Below are positions 7,054-15,411 of a DNA stretch of 39,635 nt, in pieces. The stretch is taken from the NCBI GenBank assembly GCA_050739575.1, contig JBOIBN010000016.1:1-39635 (forward strand). The letters are read 5' to 3'. Numbering within the stretch: the first letter of the stretch is position 1; each line of letters begins with the position of its first letter. The notes beneath the pieces are model-generated. The model was not told the origin of the DNA and did not search any database. It was given only the letters and a program-made list of their open reading frames with translations. Source of the DNA: JBOIBN01 sp050739575. GTDB taxonomy: Bacteria > Pseudomonadota > Gammaproteobacteria > JAKDMP01. A program made the translations under genes and the position numbers.

Positions 7054-7962
7054 ATGACCAGCGCCATAAATATCCACGAGGCCACCAAACGCTTCGGTTC
7101 CCACACCGCGGTGGACGGGTTTTCCCTCGCCGTCGCGAGCGGCACCATCTATGGGTTTCTCGGCCCCAACGGCGCCGGCAAAACGACGACGCTGCGCATG
7201 ATCACCGGCATACTCGCGCCCGATGCGGGCAGCGTGACCGTGCTCGACGGACTCAAACCCGAGGATGCGCGCGCGCGTGTCGGCTACCTGCCCGAAGAAA
7301 AGGGTCTCTACAAAGACATGCGCGTCACCGACGTGGTGACTTACTTCGGGCAGCTCAAGGGGCTCTCCCGCCAGGAGGCGCAGTCACGGGCGCAAACGCG
7401 ACTCGCCGCCGCCGGCCTCGGCGACTGGATGAGCACCAAGTGCAACGCGCTTTCCAAGGGCATGGCGCAGAAAGTACAGGTCATTGCGACATTGCTTCAC
7501 GACCCCGAACTGGTGGTACTCGACGAGCCCTTCTCCGGCCTCGACCCGGTGAATTCGGAGATGGTGCTCGAACTCATCAAGCGCTACAAGCGCGAGGGGC
7601 GGACGGTGATCTTCTCCACCCACGTAGTCGAACACGCCGAGCAGATCTGCGATTCGGTCGTCATCATCGATCGCGGCAAGCGCAAGGTCGAGGGCACGCT
7701 CGCCGCGGTGAAGGCCGCCGCCGAGCGCACCGTCGTGCTCGACTACGAGGGCGACGTGGGCGCGCTGGCCACCTATCCCGGCGTCGTCGCCGCCGACGAT
7801 GCCGGCCAGCACGCCGAACTCAAGCTCGCGCCGGACGCAGACACGCAGGCGCTGCTCGAAGCGCTCGTCGCACGCGTGCGCATCCGCCGTTTCGATACCC
7901 GCGAGGCCTCGCTCAAGCAGGTCTTCCTGCAGGCCGTGGAGAATCCCCATGACGTTGCGTAA
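7054..7962 (+). CDS. ABC-2 type exporter, ATP-binding subunit (NatA-like)
   Basis: Cytoplasmic ATPase subunit, 302 residues, of an ABC-2 exporter. Walker A is GPNGAGKTTT, the signature is ALSKGMAQKVQ (LSKGM rather than canonical LSGGQ, common in the NatA/YhaQ-like group), and Walker B is LVVLDEPFSGLDPVN with switch His in STHVVEH. The C-terminal extension (residues about 225-300) is the domain typical of this group. ATG 7054 (MTSAINIHEATKRFG) is preferred to an upstream in-frame ATG at 7015, because homologues start just before the first beta-strand. The stop overlaps the permease start by 14 nt, so the subunits are translationally coupled. Substrate unknown; Na+ export by NatAB is only an analogy. 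Confidence 0.9.
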   Translation: MTSAINIHEATKRFGSHTAVDGFSLAVASGTIYGFLGPNGAGKTTTLRMITGILAPDAGSVTVLDGLKPEDARARVGYLPEEKGLYKDMRVTDVVTYFGQLKGLSRQEAQSRAQTRLAAAGLGDWMSTKCNALSKGMAQKVQVIATLLHDPELVVLDEPFSGLDPVNSEMVLELIKRYKREGRTVIFSTHVVEHAEQICDSVVIIDRGKRKVEGTLAAVKAAAERTVVLDYEGDVGALATYPGVVAADDAGQHAELKLAPDADTQALLEALVARVRIRRFDTREASLKQVFLQAVENPHDVA

Positions 7963-9484
7963 CACGCTTCTGATCGCCCGCCGCGACTATCTCGCCTACG
8001 TCGCGCGGCGCCGCTTCTGGATCGGACTCCTGATCACGCCGGCGATTCTGCTCGCGATAATCTTCGTGCCGGTCCTCATCCAGAAATTCCAGAGCGCGCA
8101 CAGCTACGCCGTGGTGGATCGCTCGGGTTGGGTGCTCACGGCCGTGGACCAGCATATCGCGGCGAACGATTACGACAAGCTGCTCGGACTCGCGGCGGCG
8201 CATGCCCGGACCGGCACAAGCAATCAGCTCCCCGCTCCGCTCGCACGGATCGCGTCCGCCACGGCGAAGCTCGACGCCGCCGGACTGAAATCGCTGGCTA
8301 CGGCGATGGCTGACGGCAAACCCGTTCCCACGGACGGCGCTCAACTCGCGATCTGGCGGCAACGCCAGACTTTCATACAGTGGTACCAGAACCTCACGCC
8401 CAAAACCGCCCGCGCGGTGGACGTTACGCTCGCCGTCGCCCAATACCAGCGCAGTACTGCGGCCTCTACCTCGCCCGCCGCGCTGCGCGACCGGGTAACC
8501 AACGGCGATCTGTTCGCCTACTTCGTGATCCCCGCCGATCCGCTCAAGGCCGATGCCGATTACGTTTACGCCTCGCGCAACCTGACCGATACCGATCTTC
8601 GCGACTGGTTCGGCGGCGAAGTCACGAGCGTCGTGCAGGCACGCAAGGTTGCGCAGGTCGGATTGCCCGCAGCGCGCGCGAAATGGCTGCAAACGCCGGT
8701 GGAATTCCAGAGCCGGCTCGTCACCAAGGCCGGTGCAAGGACCGCAACCGCGGCGGAGCAGGCCGCGCAGTGGCTGCCGGTCGGCTATGTGTATCTTCTC
8801 TTCATCGCCATCATGCAGATTGCGCAACTCCTGATGATGTCCACGATCGAGGAAAAATCGAGCCGCATCGCGGAAACGCTTCTCGCCACGGTGGAACCGA
8901 CCGACATCATGGCCGGCAAGACGCTCGGCGTCGCCGCGGTCGGGACCACGCTGGTCTGCTGCTGGCTTGCCATCATCCTCGGACTGCTCGCGGCCTTCGG
9001 CGGCGCGCTCCCGGTGGGCGGATTTGCGCACGCGTTGCTCGCCGGGATCACTCCTTGGAACATCGCCTGGTTCCTCGTTTACTTCATCCTCGGCTTTCTG
9101 CTCTATTCCGCCGTGCTCGGCGCCATCGGTGCGGCAGTCAACAACATCCAGGAGGCCCAGCCCTACATATCGCCGGTAATGATCTTCCTCATCCTGCCGC
9201 TGATCATCATGGTTCCAGTGGTCAAGGATCCGACCGCGACCTGGGCGCGGGTGCTCTCCTATTTTCCGCCGCTTACACCCTTCCTGATGGTCAACCGCGG
9301 GGCGGCGCCGCCGCCGCTGATCGACTACATCGCGACCACAGCGTTGCTCATAATCACGGTCGCGGCCGCGCTGTACGCCTCAGGCCGCATCTTTCGCGTC
9401 GGACTGCTCAACACCGGCGCACCGCCCAAGGTTCGCGACCTCCTCGCCTGGATGCGCACGCCCCGGGACAGCCGGACCGGATGA
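7949..9484 (+). CDS. ABC-2 type exporter, permease subunit (NatB-like)
   Basis: A 511-residue membrane protein. One hydrophobic segment near residues 22-43 (RRFWIGLLITPAILLAIIF) is followed by a large extracytoplasmic region of about 250 residues. At least five C-terminal transmembrane segments (about 275-490) include VGYVYLLFIAIMQIAQLLM and the conserved EEKSSRIAETLLATVEP loop of NatB/YhaP permeases, which contacts the ATPase. The start at 7949 overlaps the ATPase gene, and the stop overlaps the next gene by ATGA. Together the two genes form a complete exporter. No substrate-specific neighbour reveals the cargo. Confidence 0.9.
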   Translation: MTLRNTLLIARRDYLAYVARRRFWIGLLITPAILLAIIFVPVLIQKFQSAHSYAVVDRSGWVLTAVDQHIAANDYDKLLGLAAAHARTGTSNQLPAPLARIASATAKLDAAGLKSLATAMADGKPVPTDGAQLAIWRQRQTFIQWYQNLTPKTARAVDVTLAVAQYQRSTAASTSPAALRDRVTNGDLFAYFVIPADPLKADADYVYASRNLTDTDLRDWFGGEVTSVVQARKVAQVGLPAARAKWLQTPVEFQSRLVTKAGARTATAAEQAAQWLPVGYVYLLFIAIMQIAQLLMMSTIEEKSSRIAETLLATVEPTDIMAGKTLGVAAVGTTLVCCWLAIILGLLAAFGGALPVGGFAHALLAGITPWNIAWFLVYFILGFLLYSAVLGAIGAAVNNIQEAQPYISPVMIFLILPLIIMVPVVKDPTATWARVLSYFPPLTPFLMVNRGAAPPPLIDYIATTALLIITVAAALYASGRIFRVGLLNTGAPPKVRDLLAWMRTPRDSRTG

Positions 9485-10338
9485 AGCCGCAGGTCGCGTC
9501 CGCCGAAACGGCGGCGCGGGAATTGTGGGTGCGGGCGGCGGCGTTGCGCCGTGCAAGCGTAGCGAACGGGACGCTAACGGTTTTCCCGCATCGCACCGAA
9601 ACGCTCGTCGCCGACGGCTTGACCTGGGTGCTGCGCGTCCTCACCGGCCCCGCCCCGCACCCGCCCACCGATCCCGATCCCTTCCTGCCGCCGTACGATC
9701 CGCACACTTATGTCGCCGATCTCGGCGCGGATCACGTGCTGCTGCTGAACAAATACCCGGTGCTTGCCGAACATCTGCTCATCGTCACGCGCACGGCGCT
9801 CCCACAAGCCGCGTTTCCCGAACCCGAGGACTTCGCCGCGGCTGCGCTTCTGCTTGACGGGCTTCCAGCGCTCGCGTTCTACAACGGCGGCCCGGAATCA
9901 GGGGCAAGCCAGCCGCACCGGCACTTCCAGGCGATGCGCCTGCCGCTCGGTTCCGCGCCCGATCCCATTCCGACACAAATCTGGATCGAACGCGCCCTTG
10001 CAGGTGCCGCCCTGCCCTTCCCCGGCGCCGCAGCCGCGCTCGATCCGGGCTTGTGGGATACGAATGAAACCGGCGTGCGTCTACATGAAGCGGCCACGAA
10101 ACTTCTGCGTCGCTGCGGCCGCGATCCGGCTGACCCGGGCTCGTTCAACCTGCTCTTCACCCGCGACTGGATGCTCGTCGTGCCGCGGAGCCGCCGCAAG
10201 TTCCGCGGCGTCTCGGTCAACTCGCTCGGTTACGCCGGCGCGCTGATCGCAAAATCCGACGCCGCACTCGCGGCCCTCGCCGATATCGACCCGCTCGCAG
10301 TGCTCAATGCCGTCGCGGGAACCGGGCCGACTGACTGA
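9481..10338 (+). CDS. ATP adenylyltransferase (Ap4A phosphorylase)-like HIT-superfamily protein
   Basis: A 285-residue protein related to ATP adenylyltransferases (yeast Apa1/Apa2 type), which phosphorolyse diadenosine tetraphosphate to ADP and ATP. The HIT-like active site is seen in GASQPHRHFQAM (residues about 140-151; H-x-H-x-Q with the second His as nucleophile). Upstream lie LLNKYPVLAEHLLIVT and a C-terminal SFNLLFTRDWMLVVPRSR that closes the nucleotide site. The start ATG overlaps the permease stop (ATGA), so this enzyme is translationally coupled to an ABC exporter. That is an unexpected partnership whose meaning is unknown. It is followed by convergent mscS, with a repeat-filled gap between. 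Confidence 0.87.
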   Translation: MKPQVASAETAARELWVRAAALRRASVANGTLTVFPHRTETLVADGLTWVLRVLTGPAPHPPTDPDPFLPPYDPHTYVADLGADHVLLLNKYPVLAEHLLIVTRTALPQAAFPEPEDFAAAALLLDGLPALAFYNGGPESGASQPHRHFQAMRLPLGSAPDPIPTQIWIERALAGAALPFPGAAAALDPGLWDTNETGVRLHEAATKLLRRCGRDPADPGSFNLLFTRDWMLVVPRSRRKFRGVSVNSLGYAGALIAKSDAALAALADIDPLAVLNAVAGTGPTD

Positions 10339-10579
10339 CCGCAGAGCATGCAGAGATCGCGGAGACTATTCCGAAAAGAAACTACTTAAAGAACCTCTGA
10401 TTTATTCCGCCATACCGACGCAGACCGGTATCCAGTGGGAAGAGAATCCCGGCCTGCGGCCGGGATACAAGGCCTGACTGGACCCCGACTTTCGCCGGGG
10501 TGACGATTAAAGGTAATAATCAAAGCTTCCTCAAAGCCGTTCTGGTTTTCCCTCTGCATGCTCTGCGCTCTCTGCGGTT
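10338..10579. repeat. Nested inverted repeats in a convergent intergenic gap
   Basis: The outer layer is an inverted repeat of CGCAGAG-type units: ACCGCAGAGCATGCAGAG from 10338, and its inverted counterpart CTCTGCATGC...CTCTGCGGT at 10552-10578. It encloses a MITE-like unit (10389-10534). Inside that are an ATACCG/CGGTAT pair near 10412-10431, a perfect 8-bp stem TCCCGGCC/GGCCGGGA (10447-10465) and ACCCCG/CGGGGT (10482-10501). The last two resemble the widespread proteobacterial intergenic repeats derived from CTGGATTCCCGC...GCGGGAATGACG. Any of the hairpins could end the convergent transcripts, but none is followed by a clear T-run. Confidence 0.75.
10389..10534. mobile_element. MITE-like element, copy 1
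   Basis: The left end AAGAACCTCTGATTTATT (from 10389) and the inverted right end (AATAATCAAAGCTTCCTC ending at 10532) form imperfect terminal inverted repeats of about 18 bp with core GAA-CTYTGATT. The same left end recurs exactly at 24478. About 146 bp, no coding capacity. Classification as a MITE is inferred from the shared termini of two copies carrying different interiors. The parent element was not identified. Confidence 0.5.
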
Positions 10580-10600
10580 ATGTGCAGCGCCAATGCCGGC

Positions 10601-11566
10601 CTACCTGGATTTTTCCTGCCCCTTCTTCTCCTTGTCGCTTTTATCCAACTCCTCGTCGCCGTCATTCGAATGGGCGCCGATCCGGCTGATCTTGAACGGC
10701 GGGCTGGCCTCACCGAAATAGAACGTGCGGTGCGGAAAGGGGATCTCGATGCCTTCGGCATCGAAGGCCTTTTTTACGCGCGCGAGAAAGGCACGCCCGG
10801 TTGACCACTGCGCGCTCGGCAGAGTCTTGAGCCGGCCCTTGATTGTCACCGCGGAATCGGCAAGCTGATTGACGCCGAAGATTTCCATGTCCTGGATCAT
10901 GTTCTTGCCGAGTTCCGGATCGTCCTTCATTTCCCGACCCACCCGCTGGATGACCTCGATCACCTTGTCGGTATCCTCCTTGTAGGCGACGCCGATCTCG
11001 AAGTTGTAGCCGCTCCAGTCGCGGGTCAGGTTGGCGAGATTGTTGATCTCGCCGTTGCGGAAAACATGTACGGCGCCGTCGAGGTCGCGCAGCAGCGTGG
11101 TACGGAAATAAATCGCTTCCACCGTGCCGCCGGTGCCGTTTATGACGGCGATGTCGCCGACCCGGATCTGGTTCTCCATCACGATGAAGAATCCCGAGAT
11201 GACGTCCTTTACCAGCGATTGCGCACCGAAAGAGAGCGCCAGGCCGGCGACCCCTGCTCCGGCGAGCAGCGCTCCGATCTGTACGCCGAGCTGCGAGAGC
11301 AGCGTGAGCACGACCGCAAGCCAGTAGAGAATGAAAAGCAGCCGACGGATAATCGAAGTCAGCGTCATGGCGCGCCGTTTCGCTTCGCCCGCACTGTCGC
11401 CCTTCTCTTCCGAACGCTTGATGATGCTGGCCTCGGTGCGCGCGATCACAAAGCGTATGAGCAGCCACACGACAAGGGCGCCGAGCAGGATGAGTGCGAT
11501 CCTGAGCGCATTCTGCGCGAGCGACGCGTAATCGAACTGGGAAAGAAAATGATCGAGTTTCGGCAC
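10601..11566 (-). CDS. mscS: Small-conductance mechanosensitive channel (MscS family)
   Basis: Inner-membrane channel that opens under membrane tension and protects against hypo-osmotic shock. 321 residues with N-terminal transmembrane segments about 21-42 (ALRIALILLGALVVWLLIRFV) and 75-95. The pore helix TM3 is visible as GALLAGAGVAGLALSFGAQSLV, with the Gly/Ala packing pattern of MscS, then KDVISGFFIVMENQIRVGD, the hallmark entry to the beta domain. The cytoplasmic alpha/beta domain follows, with a charged tail (DEELDKSDKEKKGQEK). GTG 11566 is chosen because GGAGG lies 6 nt upstream. Upstream in-frame sequence lacks family similarity. Confidence 0.93.
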   Translation of the reverse strand: MPKLDHFLSQFDYASLAQNALRIALILLGALVVWLLIRFVIARTEASIIKRSEEKGDSAGEAKRRAMTLTSIIRRLLFILYWLAVVLTLLSQLGVQIGALLAGAGVAGLALSFGAQSLVKDVISGFFIVMENQIRVGDIAVINGTGGTVEAIYFRTTLLRDLDGAVHVFRNGEINNLANLTRDWSGYNFEIGVAYKEDTDKVIEVIQRVGREMKDDPELGKNMIQDMEIFGVNQLADSAVTIKGRLKTLPSAQWSTGRAFLARVKKAFDAEGIEIPFPHRTFYFGEASPPFKISRIGAHSNDGDEELDKSDKEKKGQEKSR

Positions 11567-11648
11567 GCGATACCTCCGATTGCCTGTGAGCGCTCCTGCG
11601 GGAAGACTAGCCGATGCAGTCGACGCGTGCAAACCGACGCTTGACGAT

Positions 11649-13271
11649 TTAGCGGCTCTGGACCTCTGCGGCCAGATTGAATAGTTCGGGTTCGGAAGCC
11701 ACCCAAACGGGATATTCCTCGTCTGCGAGAAAGCGGCGCGCGTAAAGTCCCGCGAGTTTGGCGTAGCGTTCGCCGCCGGTTCGTGCAAGGTCATACAGCA
11801 GCGCGACGGCAGCGGCATCGGCGAGACGCCGCAGCGTGGTTTTTGCGATCCACTCGGCGCCCGTGCGATCGGTGGCCGCCGCCTGCGTCGCGAGAGTCTT
11901 GTCGAGTGCGTCTCGGGCAAGGTGCGCCTCGGGCATATCCGCACGCTCCAGCAGGCCGCTCACTTCGGCGACGAAGGATTCGTGCGCCTGTTTTTTTACC
12001 ATCGCCTCCAGCATATCGAGCGCCTGAATGTTCGCGGGACCTTCCCAGATCGGCGTGATCAGCGCCTCACGGTGCCAGCGCGCGATCGCGTATTCTTCCA
12101 TGAACCCGAGCCCACCGAACAATTCCATCGCCATCTGCGTCACCGCCGCCGCGTGATCGGCAGTGCGGCTTTTTGCAAGGTGCGACCAAAAGCGCGCCGC
12201 ATGATAATTCTGGCTATAAGGCGGGCGTTCGTGCCAGGCACCGTCGAACGCGGCGACTGCGCGGAACGCAAGCGCCGTACCCCCTGCGAGGCGCACCGCA
12301 ATGTCGGTCAGATCGCGCCGTATCAACGCATGTTCAACGAGTGGCTTGCCGAAGGCATGGCGATGCACGACGCGGTACGCGGCCTCGAAGGCGGCCTTGC
12401 GGGCGATGCCCATGGCGGCGGCCGCATTGGTCAGGCGCGAGACGGTGAGGTTTTCCAGGGTGTAGTAGATACCTTCCTCGGCCTTGCCGATCAGCCAGGC
12501 TTCGGCACCGTCGAGTTCGACTTCGCCGGAAGGCACGGCGCGTGTCGCAGCCTTGTCTTTCAGGCGGCGGACGTGGAAATTGAGTTCGCCTTTGGAATCG
12601 AGACGCGGCAGCAGGAACAGTGCAAGCCCCTTCGGTCCCGCCGCCGAGCCTTCGGGGTGCGCGGTGGTGATGGCGATGTCGGCAAGTCCGGCCCCGCTCG
12701 CGAAGTACTTGTCGCCGTCATAGATCCGCCACGTGCCGCCCTCATTTACAGCGCGGGCGCGATTCGCTCCCAGATCGGAGCCGCCTTGGTTTTCGGTCAT
12801 CCAGGTGGCGCCGAAAGCCTCGCCGGACAGGAGCTTTTCCTTCCATTCGGCATGTTCGGGGGCGTACTTGTGAATGGCGTACACCGTCTGCTGGGTGATG
12901 GTGAGCACGCAGAAAAGACCCGGATCGGCGATCAGGTAGCCGAGCGCATAGTGATGATGCCAACTGCCGCCCTCGTAAGGCGGGCGCATGACCGGCGCAA
13001 GCGTGCACAGCAGGTCGCGTTCGACGGGCGCCAGACGCACGCGGTCAACGCGCTTGCCATCGAGATCGTGCTGGATCAGCACCGGCGGCGCATCCTGATC
13101 GACGTGATAGCAGGCTTCGTATACCTCGCGTCCGGCGAGTGCGCCGTAGCGTTCGAGGTCGGCGCGCGCCGACTTCCACTGCGGCCAGTAATGGCGCAGC
13201 ACGTTCGGCAAATCGGGGTCGATCAGCCAGTGATTCTTTCCCCAGGCGTAGCTGATGTGCTCGAAGCTCAT
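11649..13271 (-). CDS. Acyl-CoA dehydrogenase family protein, AidB-like
   Basis: A 540-residue flavoprotein, the length of E. coli AidB (541). Motifs include TWMTENQGGSDLGANRARA (FAD-contacting loop, like MTEKQGGSD in AidB), RLKDKAATRAVPSGEVEL, the middle helices with RHAFGKPL, and FGGLGFMEEYAIARWHRE with ITPIWEGPANIQALD at the end of the dehydrogenase domain. This is followed by the extra C-terminal domain of the AidB subfamily. The substrate acyl-CoA, or any DNA-alkylation role, is unknown. The start ATG overlaps the thioesterase stop by 4 nt (ATGA), so the genes are translationally coupled. Confidence 0.9.
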   Translation of the reverse strand: MSFEHISYAWGKNHWLIDPDLPNVLRHYWPQWKSARADLERYGALAGREVYEACYHVDQDAPPVLIQHDLDGKRVDRVRLAPVERDLLCTLAPVMRPPYEGGSWHHHYALGYLIADPGLFCVLTITQQTVYAIHKYAPEHAEWKEKLLSGEAFGATWMTENQGGSDLGANRARAVNEGGTWRIYDGDKYFASGAGLADIAITTAHPEGSAAGPKGLALFLLPRLDSKGELNFHVRRLKDKAATRAVPSGEVELDGAEAWLIGKAEEGIYYTLENLTVSRLTNAAAAMGIARKAAFEAAYRVVHRHAFGKPLVEHALIRRDLTDIAVRLAGGTALAFRAVAAFDGAWHERPPYSQNYHAARFWSHLAKSRTADHAAAVTQMAMELFGGLGFMEEYAIARWHREALITPIWEGPANIQALDMLEAMVKKQAHESFVAEVSGLLERADMPEAHLARDALDKTLATQAAATDRTGAEWIAKTTLRRLADAAAVALLYDLARTGGERYAKLAGLYARRFLADEEYPVWVASEPELFNLAAEVQSR

Positions 13272-13741
13272 CGCGCCTGCATGGCTGCGGGAATACGCAC
13301 GGCAACGGCCTCGCCGCGCGCGGTAATCTCGCCGCCGGCGCGCAATTCCACCACAACGATCACCTTGCGCGCACCCACTTCTCGTGCATGGGCCGACAGT
13401 TCCAGCGGGCCGACCGGTGTAGGCTTGAGATAATCCACCTTGAGGCTTGCGGTGACGAAGCGCAGTGCGGGCACGCTCCCTGGCTCGCGGCCTTCGGCCC
13501 GATAGGTCGCCGCCGCCGCGGTCGCCATGGCGTGGCAATCCATGAGCGAGGCGATCAGGCCGCCGTAGGTAAACCCGGGCACCGACAAGTGCCAGGGCTC
13601 GGGCTCGAATGTCGCGACCACTTTTTCGCCCTGCACCCGGCTCTTGATTTGATGACCATGCGCGTTCAATCGTCCGCAACCGTAGCAATGCGAAAAGTCT
13701 TCGGGATAAATATCCTGGATCGCGGGCGCCGCCTCTTTCAC
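13268..13741 (-). CDS. PaaI-like hotdog-fold thioesterase
   Basis: Probable acyl-CoA thioesterase of 157 residues. After an N-terminal CYGCGRLN motif come the hotdog strands. VPGFTYGGLIASLMDCHAM is the central hotdog helix, with GG and Asp positions typical of PaaI-type enzymes, followed by FVTASLKVDYLKPTPVG. GTG 13741 is used, with GGAG about 6 nt upstream. It overlaps the stop of the preceding DsbA-like gene (GTGA), and its own stop overlaps the acyl-CoA dehydrogenase start. The neighbour suggests a shared acyl-CoA pathway, but the substrate cannot be given. Confidence 0.88.
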   Translation of the reverse strand: MKEAAPAIQDIYPEDFSHCYGCGRLNAHGHQIKSRVQGEKVVATFEPEPWHLSVPGFTYGGLIASLMDCHAMATAAAATYRAEGREPGSVPALRFVTASLKVDYLKPTPVGPLELSAHAREVGARKVIVVVELRAGGEITARGEAVAVRIPAAMQAR

Positions 13742-14406
13742 TGGTTCTCCGCCTCGCTCGTTGACGCAGCCGCGATCCGCGCATCGAGCGCCGCTATCAG
13801 ATCCTGCGGGTTGGCACCGGCCGTCGGCGTGAGCCGCCACACCCCGTTCACCACGATCACTGGCGCACTGCTCACCCCGTAGCGCGCCGCCAACGCCCGG
13901 GCGCGGATCACTCCATCCGTAGCGACGGGAGACTGCCAGGCCGCGCCAAACTCGATCGGATCAATGCCCCAGGGTTCGAAGGCCTTTTCCAGGGTCTGCA
14001 CCGTTAGAGGCTGAGCCGGCGTGTCGGCGGCAAGTTTGAACAAGCCCGGCAACACGGGCTCGACCACTCCCAGGGTGCGCGCAACGATGAAGGCACGGAC
14101 CAGCGGATCGGGCGTATTCGCAACCAGCGGCTCGCGATCGAGAACGACTTGCTGGCCCGCTCGTCCACTCCACCCTTCGAGGTAATTGATAAGCGCATGC
14201 GAAGCGGGAGAGAAGTCGAAAAAGACCAAAACGCCGATCTGATCCGGGGCCGCACCACTCGGTTGTGCGGGCACGATACGCTCGGTCTTCACTGCCGGCG
14301 GCGGTGCGGCAGCAGGAGCGGCGATCACGGGCAAACCCGGCGCCATCGCGAGCGTGAACGCGAGCAGCGCACCGACCCAGGCGGTCGTACAAGATTTGCC
14401 GAACAT
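13738..14406 (-). CDS. Periplasmic DsbA-fold protein lacking the CxxC active site
   Basis: A 222-residue exported protein. A signal peptide covers residues about 1-29 (WVGALLAFTLAMAPGLPVIA). The first thioredoxin strand and helix read GVLVFFDFSPASHALINYL, where DsbA has FFxFxCPHC, so both active-site cysteines are serine (SPAS, residues 66-69). The cis-proline loop is kept (SSAPVIVVNGVWRL, Pro182). The only Cys is in the signal peptide, so it cannot be an oxidoreductase. A binding or chaperone role is inferred. It is the first gene of a tightly overlapping operon with the thioesterase and acyl-CoA dehydrogenase. ATG 14406 is preferred over TTG 14421. Confidence 0.78.
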   Translation of the reverse strand: MFGKSCTTAWVGALLAFTLAMAPGLPVIAAPAAAPPPAVKTERIVPAQPSGAAPDQIGVLVFFDFSPASHALINYLEGWSGRAGQQVVLDREPLVANTPDPLVRAFIVARTLGVVEPVLPGLFKLAADTPAQPLTVQTLEKAFEPWGIDPIEFGAAWQSPVATDGVIRARALAARYGVSSAPVIVVNGVWRLTPTAGANPQDLIAALDARIAAASTSEAENQ

Positions 14407-14489
14407 TGCGCGATGGTACAACAGCGCGGCGCGGACGCATAGCCCGCAACGTTAAGCTAGACATCAGACTGGGAGGAACGAGAGCCACG

Positions 14490-15089
14490 ATGCAGCTTGC
14501 CGGGGCCCGATTCATGCTGAGCGCCGCCGCGCCCCGCGACATGCCCGCGGACGTCGGCTTCGAGGTGGCCTTCGCCGGCCGCTCCAACGCCGGCAAATCG
14601 AGTGCCCTCAACCGGCTCGCGGGCCAACGCAAACTCGCGCGTGCGAGCGCGACTCCGGGCCGCACCCGACTCGTCAACTTCTTTGCACTGGATGCTGCAA
14701 GCGATCGCCGCCTCGTGGACTTGCCGGGCTACGGCTATGCCCACGCCCCGCGCCACGAACGTGCGCGCTGGGCAGAGTTGCTCGAACGCTATCTCGCCGA
14801 GCGCCGCTCGCTCACCGGATTGGTGCTGCTTGCCGATTCCCGCCACGCGCTCAAGCCCGAAGACGAAACCCTGATTGCCTGGACGCGGGCAAGTGCGTTG
14901 CCGCTGCTCCTGCTGCTCACCAAGGCCGACAAGCTCGGACGCGGTGCCCAAGCCCAAGCTCTCGCCCGGATACGCCCCGGTCTCGCATCAAGTGAGACGT
15001 CCTTGGTTTTCTCCGCCTTATCGGGTCTCGGCGTGGAGACCGCCCGCGATTGGATCACCGCCCGGCTGGAAAATTCCGAGACGCCCTGA
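14490..15089 (+). CDS. engB: Ribosome biogenesis GTPase EngB (YsxC/YihA)
   Basis: TrmE-Era-EngA-EngB family GTPase needed for 50S subunit assembly. 199 residues. G1 is GRSNAGKSS, G2 is SATPGRTRLVNFF, G3 is VDLPGYGYA, G4 is LTKADKL and G5 is VFSALSGLG; all are intact. ATG 14490 gives the expected N-terminus (MQLAGARFMLSAA) and has GGGAGG about 13 nt upstream. Longer in-frame starts would run into the divergent DsbA-like gene. Its 3' end faces the peptidase locus, with a 52-nt gap. Confidence 0.95.
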   Translation: MQLAGARFMLSAAAPRDMPADVGFEVAFAGRSNAGKSSALNRLAGQRKLARASATPGRTRLVNFFALDAASDRRLVDLPGYGYAHAPRHERARWAELLERYLAERRSLTGLVLLADSRHALKPEDETLIAWTRASALPLLLLLTKADKLGRGAQAQALARIRPGLASSETSLVFSALSGLGVETARDWITARLENSETP

Positions 15090-15141
15090 GGATGACGGTT
15101 CCAGGCACTTCAAGTCACTTTATCTCCCATTCCCGCGCGCT

Positions 15142-15411
15142 TCAGAGGCGACGTCTGGAAAGCACGAACAGTCCCGCAATCAATACAAGTATGCCGCCGC
15201 CGAACGCACCGCCACCCCCACCGCCCGACGGCGGGGCTTTGACCGTGATGGACACGGTCGCGGTATTCGACTTTTTCACGCCGTTGTCTATATCAAACTG
15301 AAAACTGTCCTTACCGCTATACCCGTGGCTCGGCGTATAGGTGAAACTACCGTCTACATCGGTAACCGACAGACTGCCATGTTCCGGATAGGTGACAATC
15401 TGGTAATGCAC
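15142..15411 (-). pseudogene. Detached C-terminal part of the S8 peptidase: cadherin-like domain end plus GlyGly-CTERM-like anchor
   Basis: This 89-codon frame is directly continuous with the peptidase gene, beginning at the codon right after its TAA. It completes a cadherin/VCBS-like domain (YQIVTYPEHGSLSVTDVDG, then FTYTPSHGYSGKDSFQFDID and NTATVSITV). It ends in a glycine stretch, a hydrophobic segment and an RRRL tail (GGGAFGGGILVLIAGLFVLS), the layout of GlyGly-CTERM sorting signals handled by rhombosortase. The first sense codon is GTG, but no ribosome binding site is evident, and a free start would yield half a domain. It is best read as the lost tail of the 726-residue peptidase, either a nonsense mutation, a sequencing error or a stop-codon readthrough product. 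Confidence 0.8.

Noticed and set aside
5456..7057. 533-codon plus-strand frame opposite ggt
   Set aside because: Same cause: GGT on the minus strand has signal peptide, autocleavage Thr and all family motifs.
11922..13433. 503-codon plus-strand frame opposite the acyl-CoA dehydrogenase
   Set aside because: Antisense frame produced by codon bias; the dehydrogenase is unambiguous and its operon overlaps are precise.
15142..15411. Independent small membrane protein gene
   Set aside because: It is in the same frame as, and starts at the codon after, the peptidase stop; its first residues complete the interrupted cadherin-like domain, so it is the detached tail.
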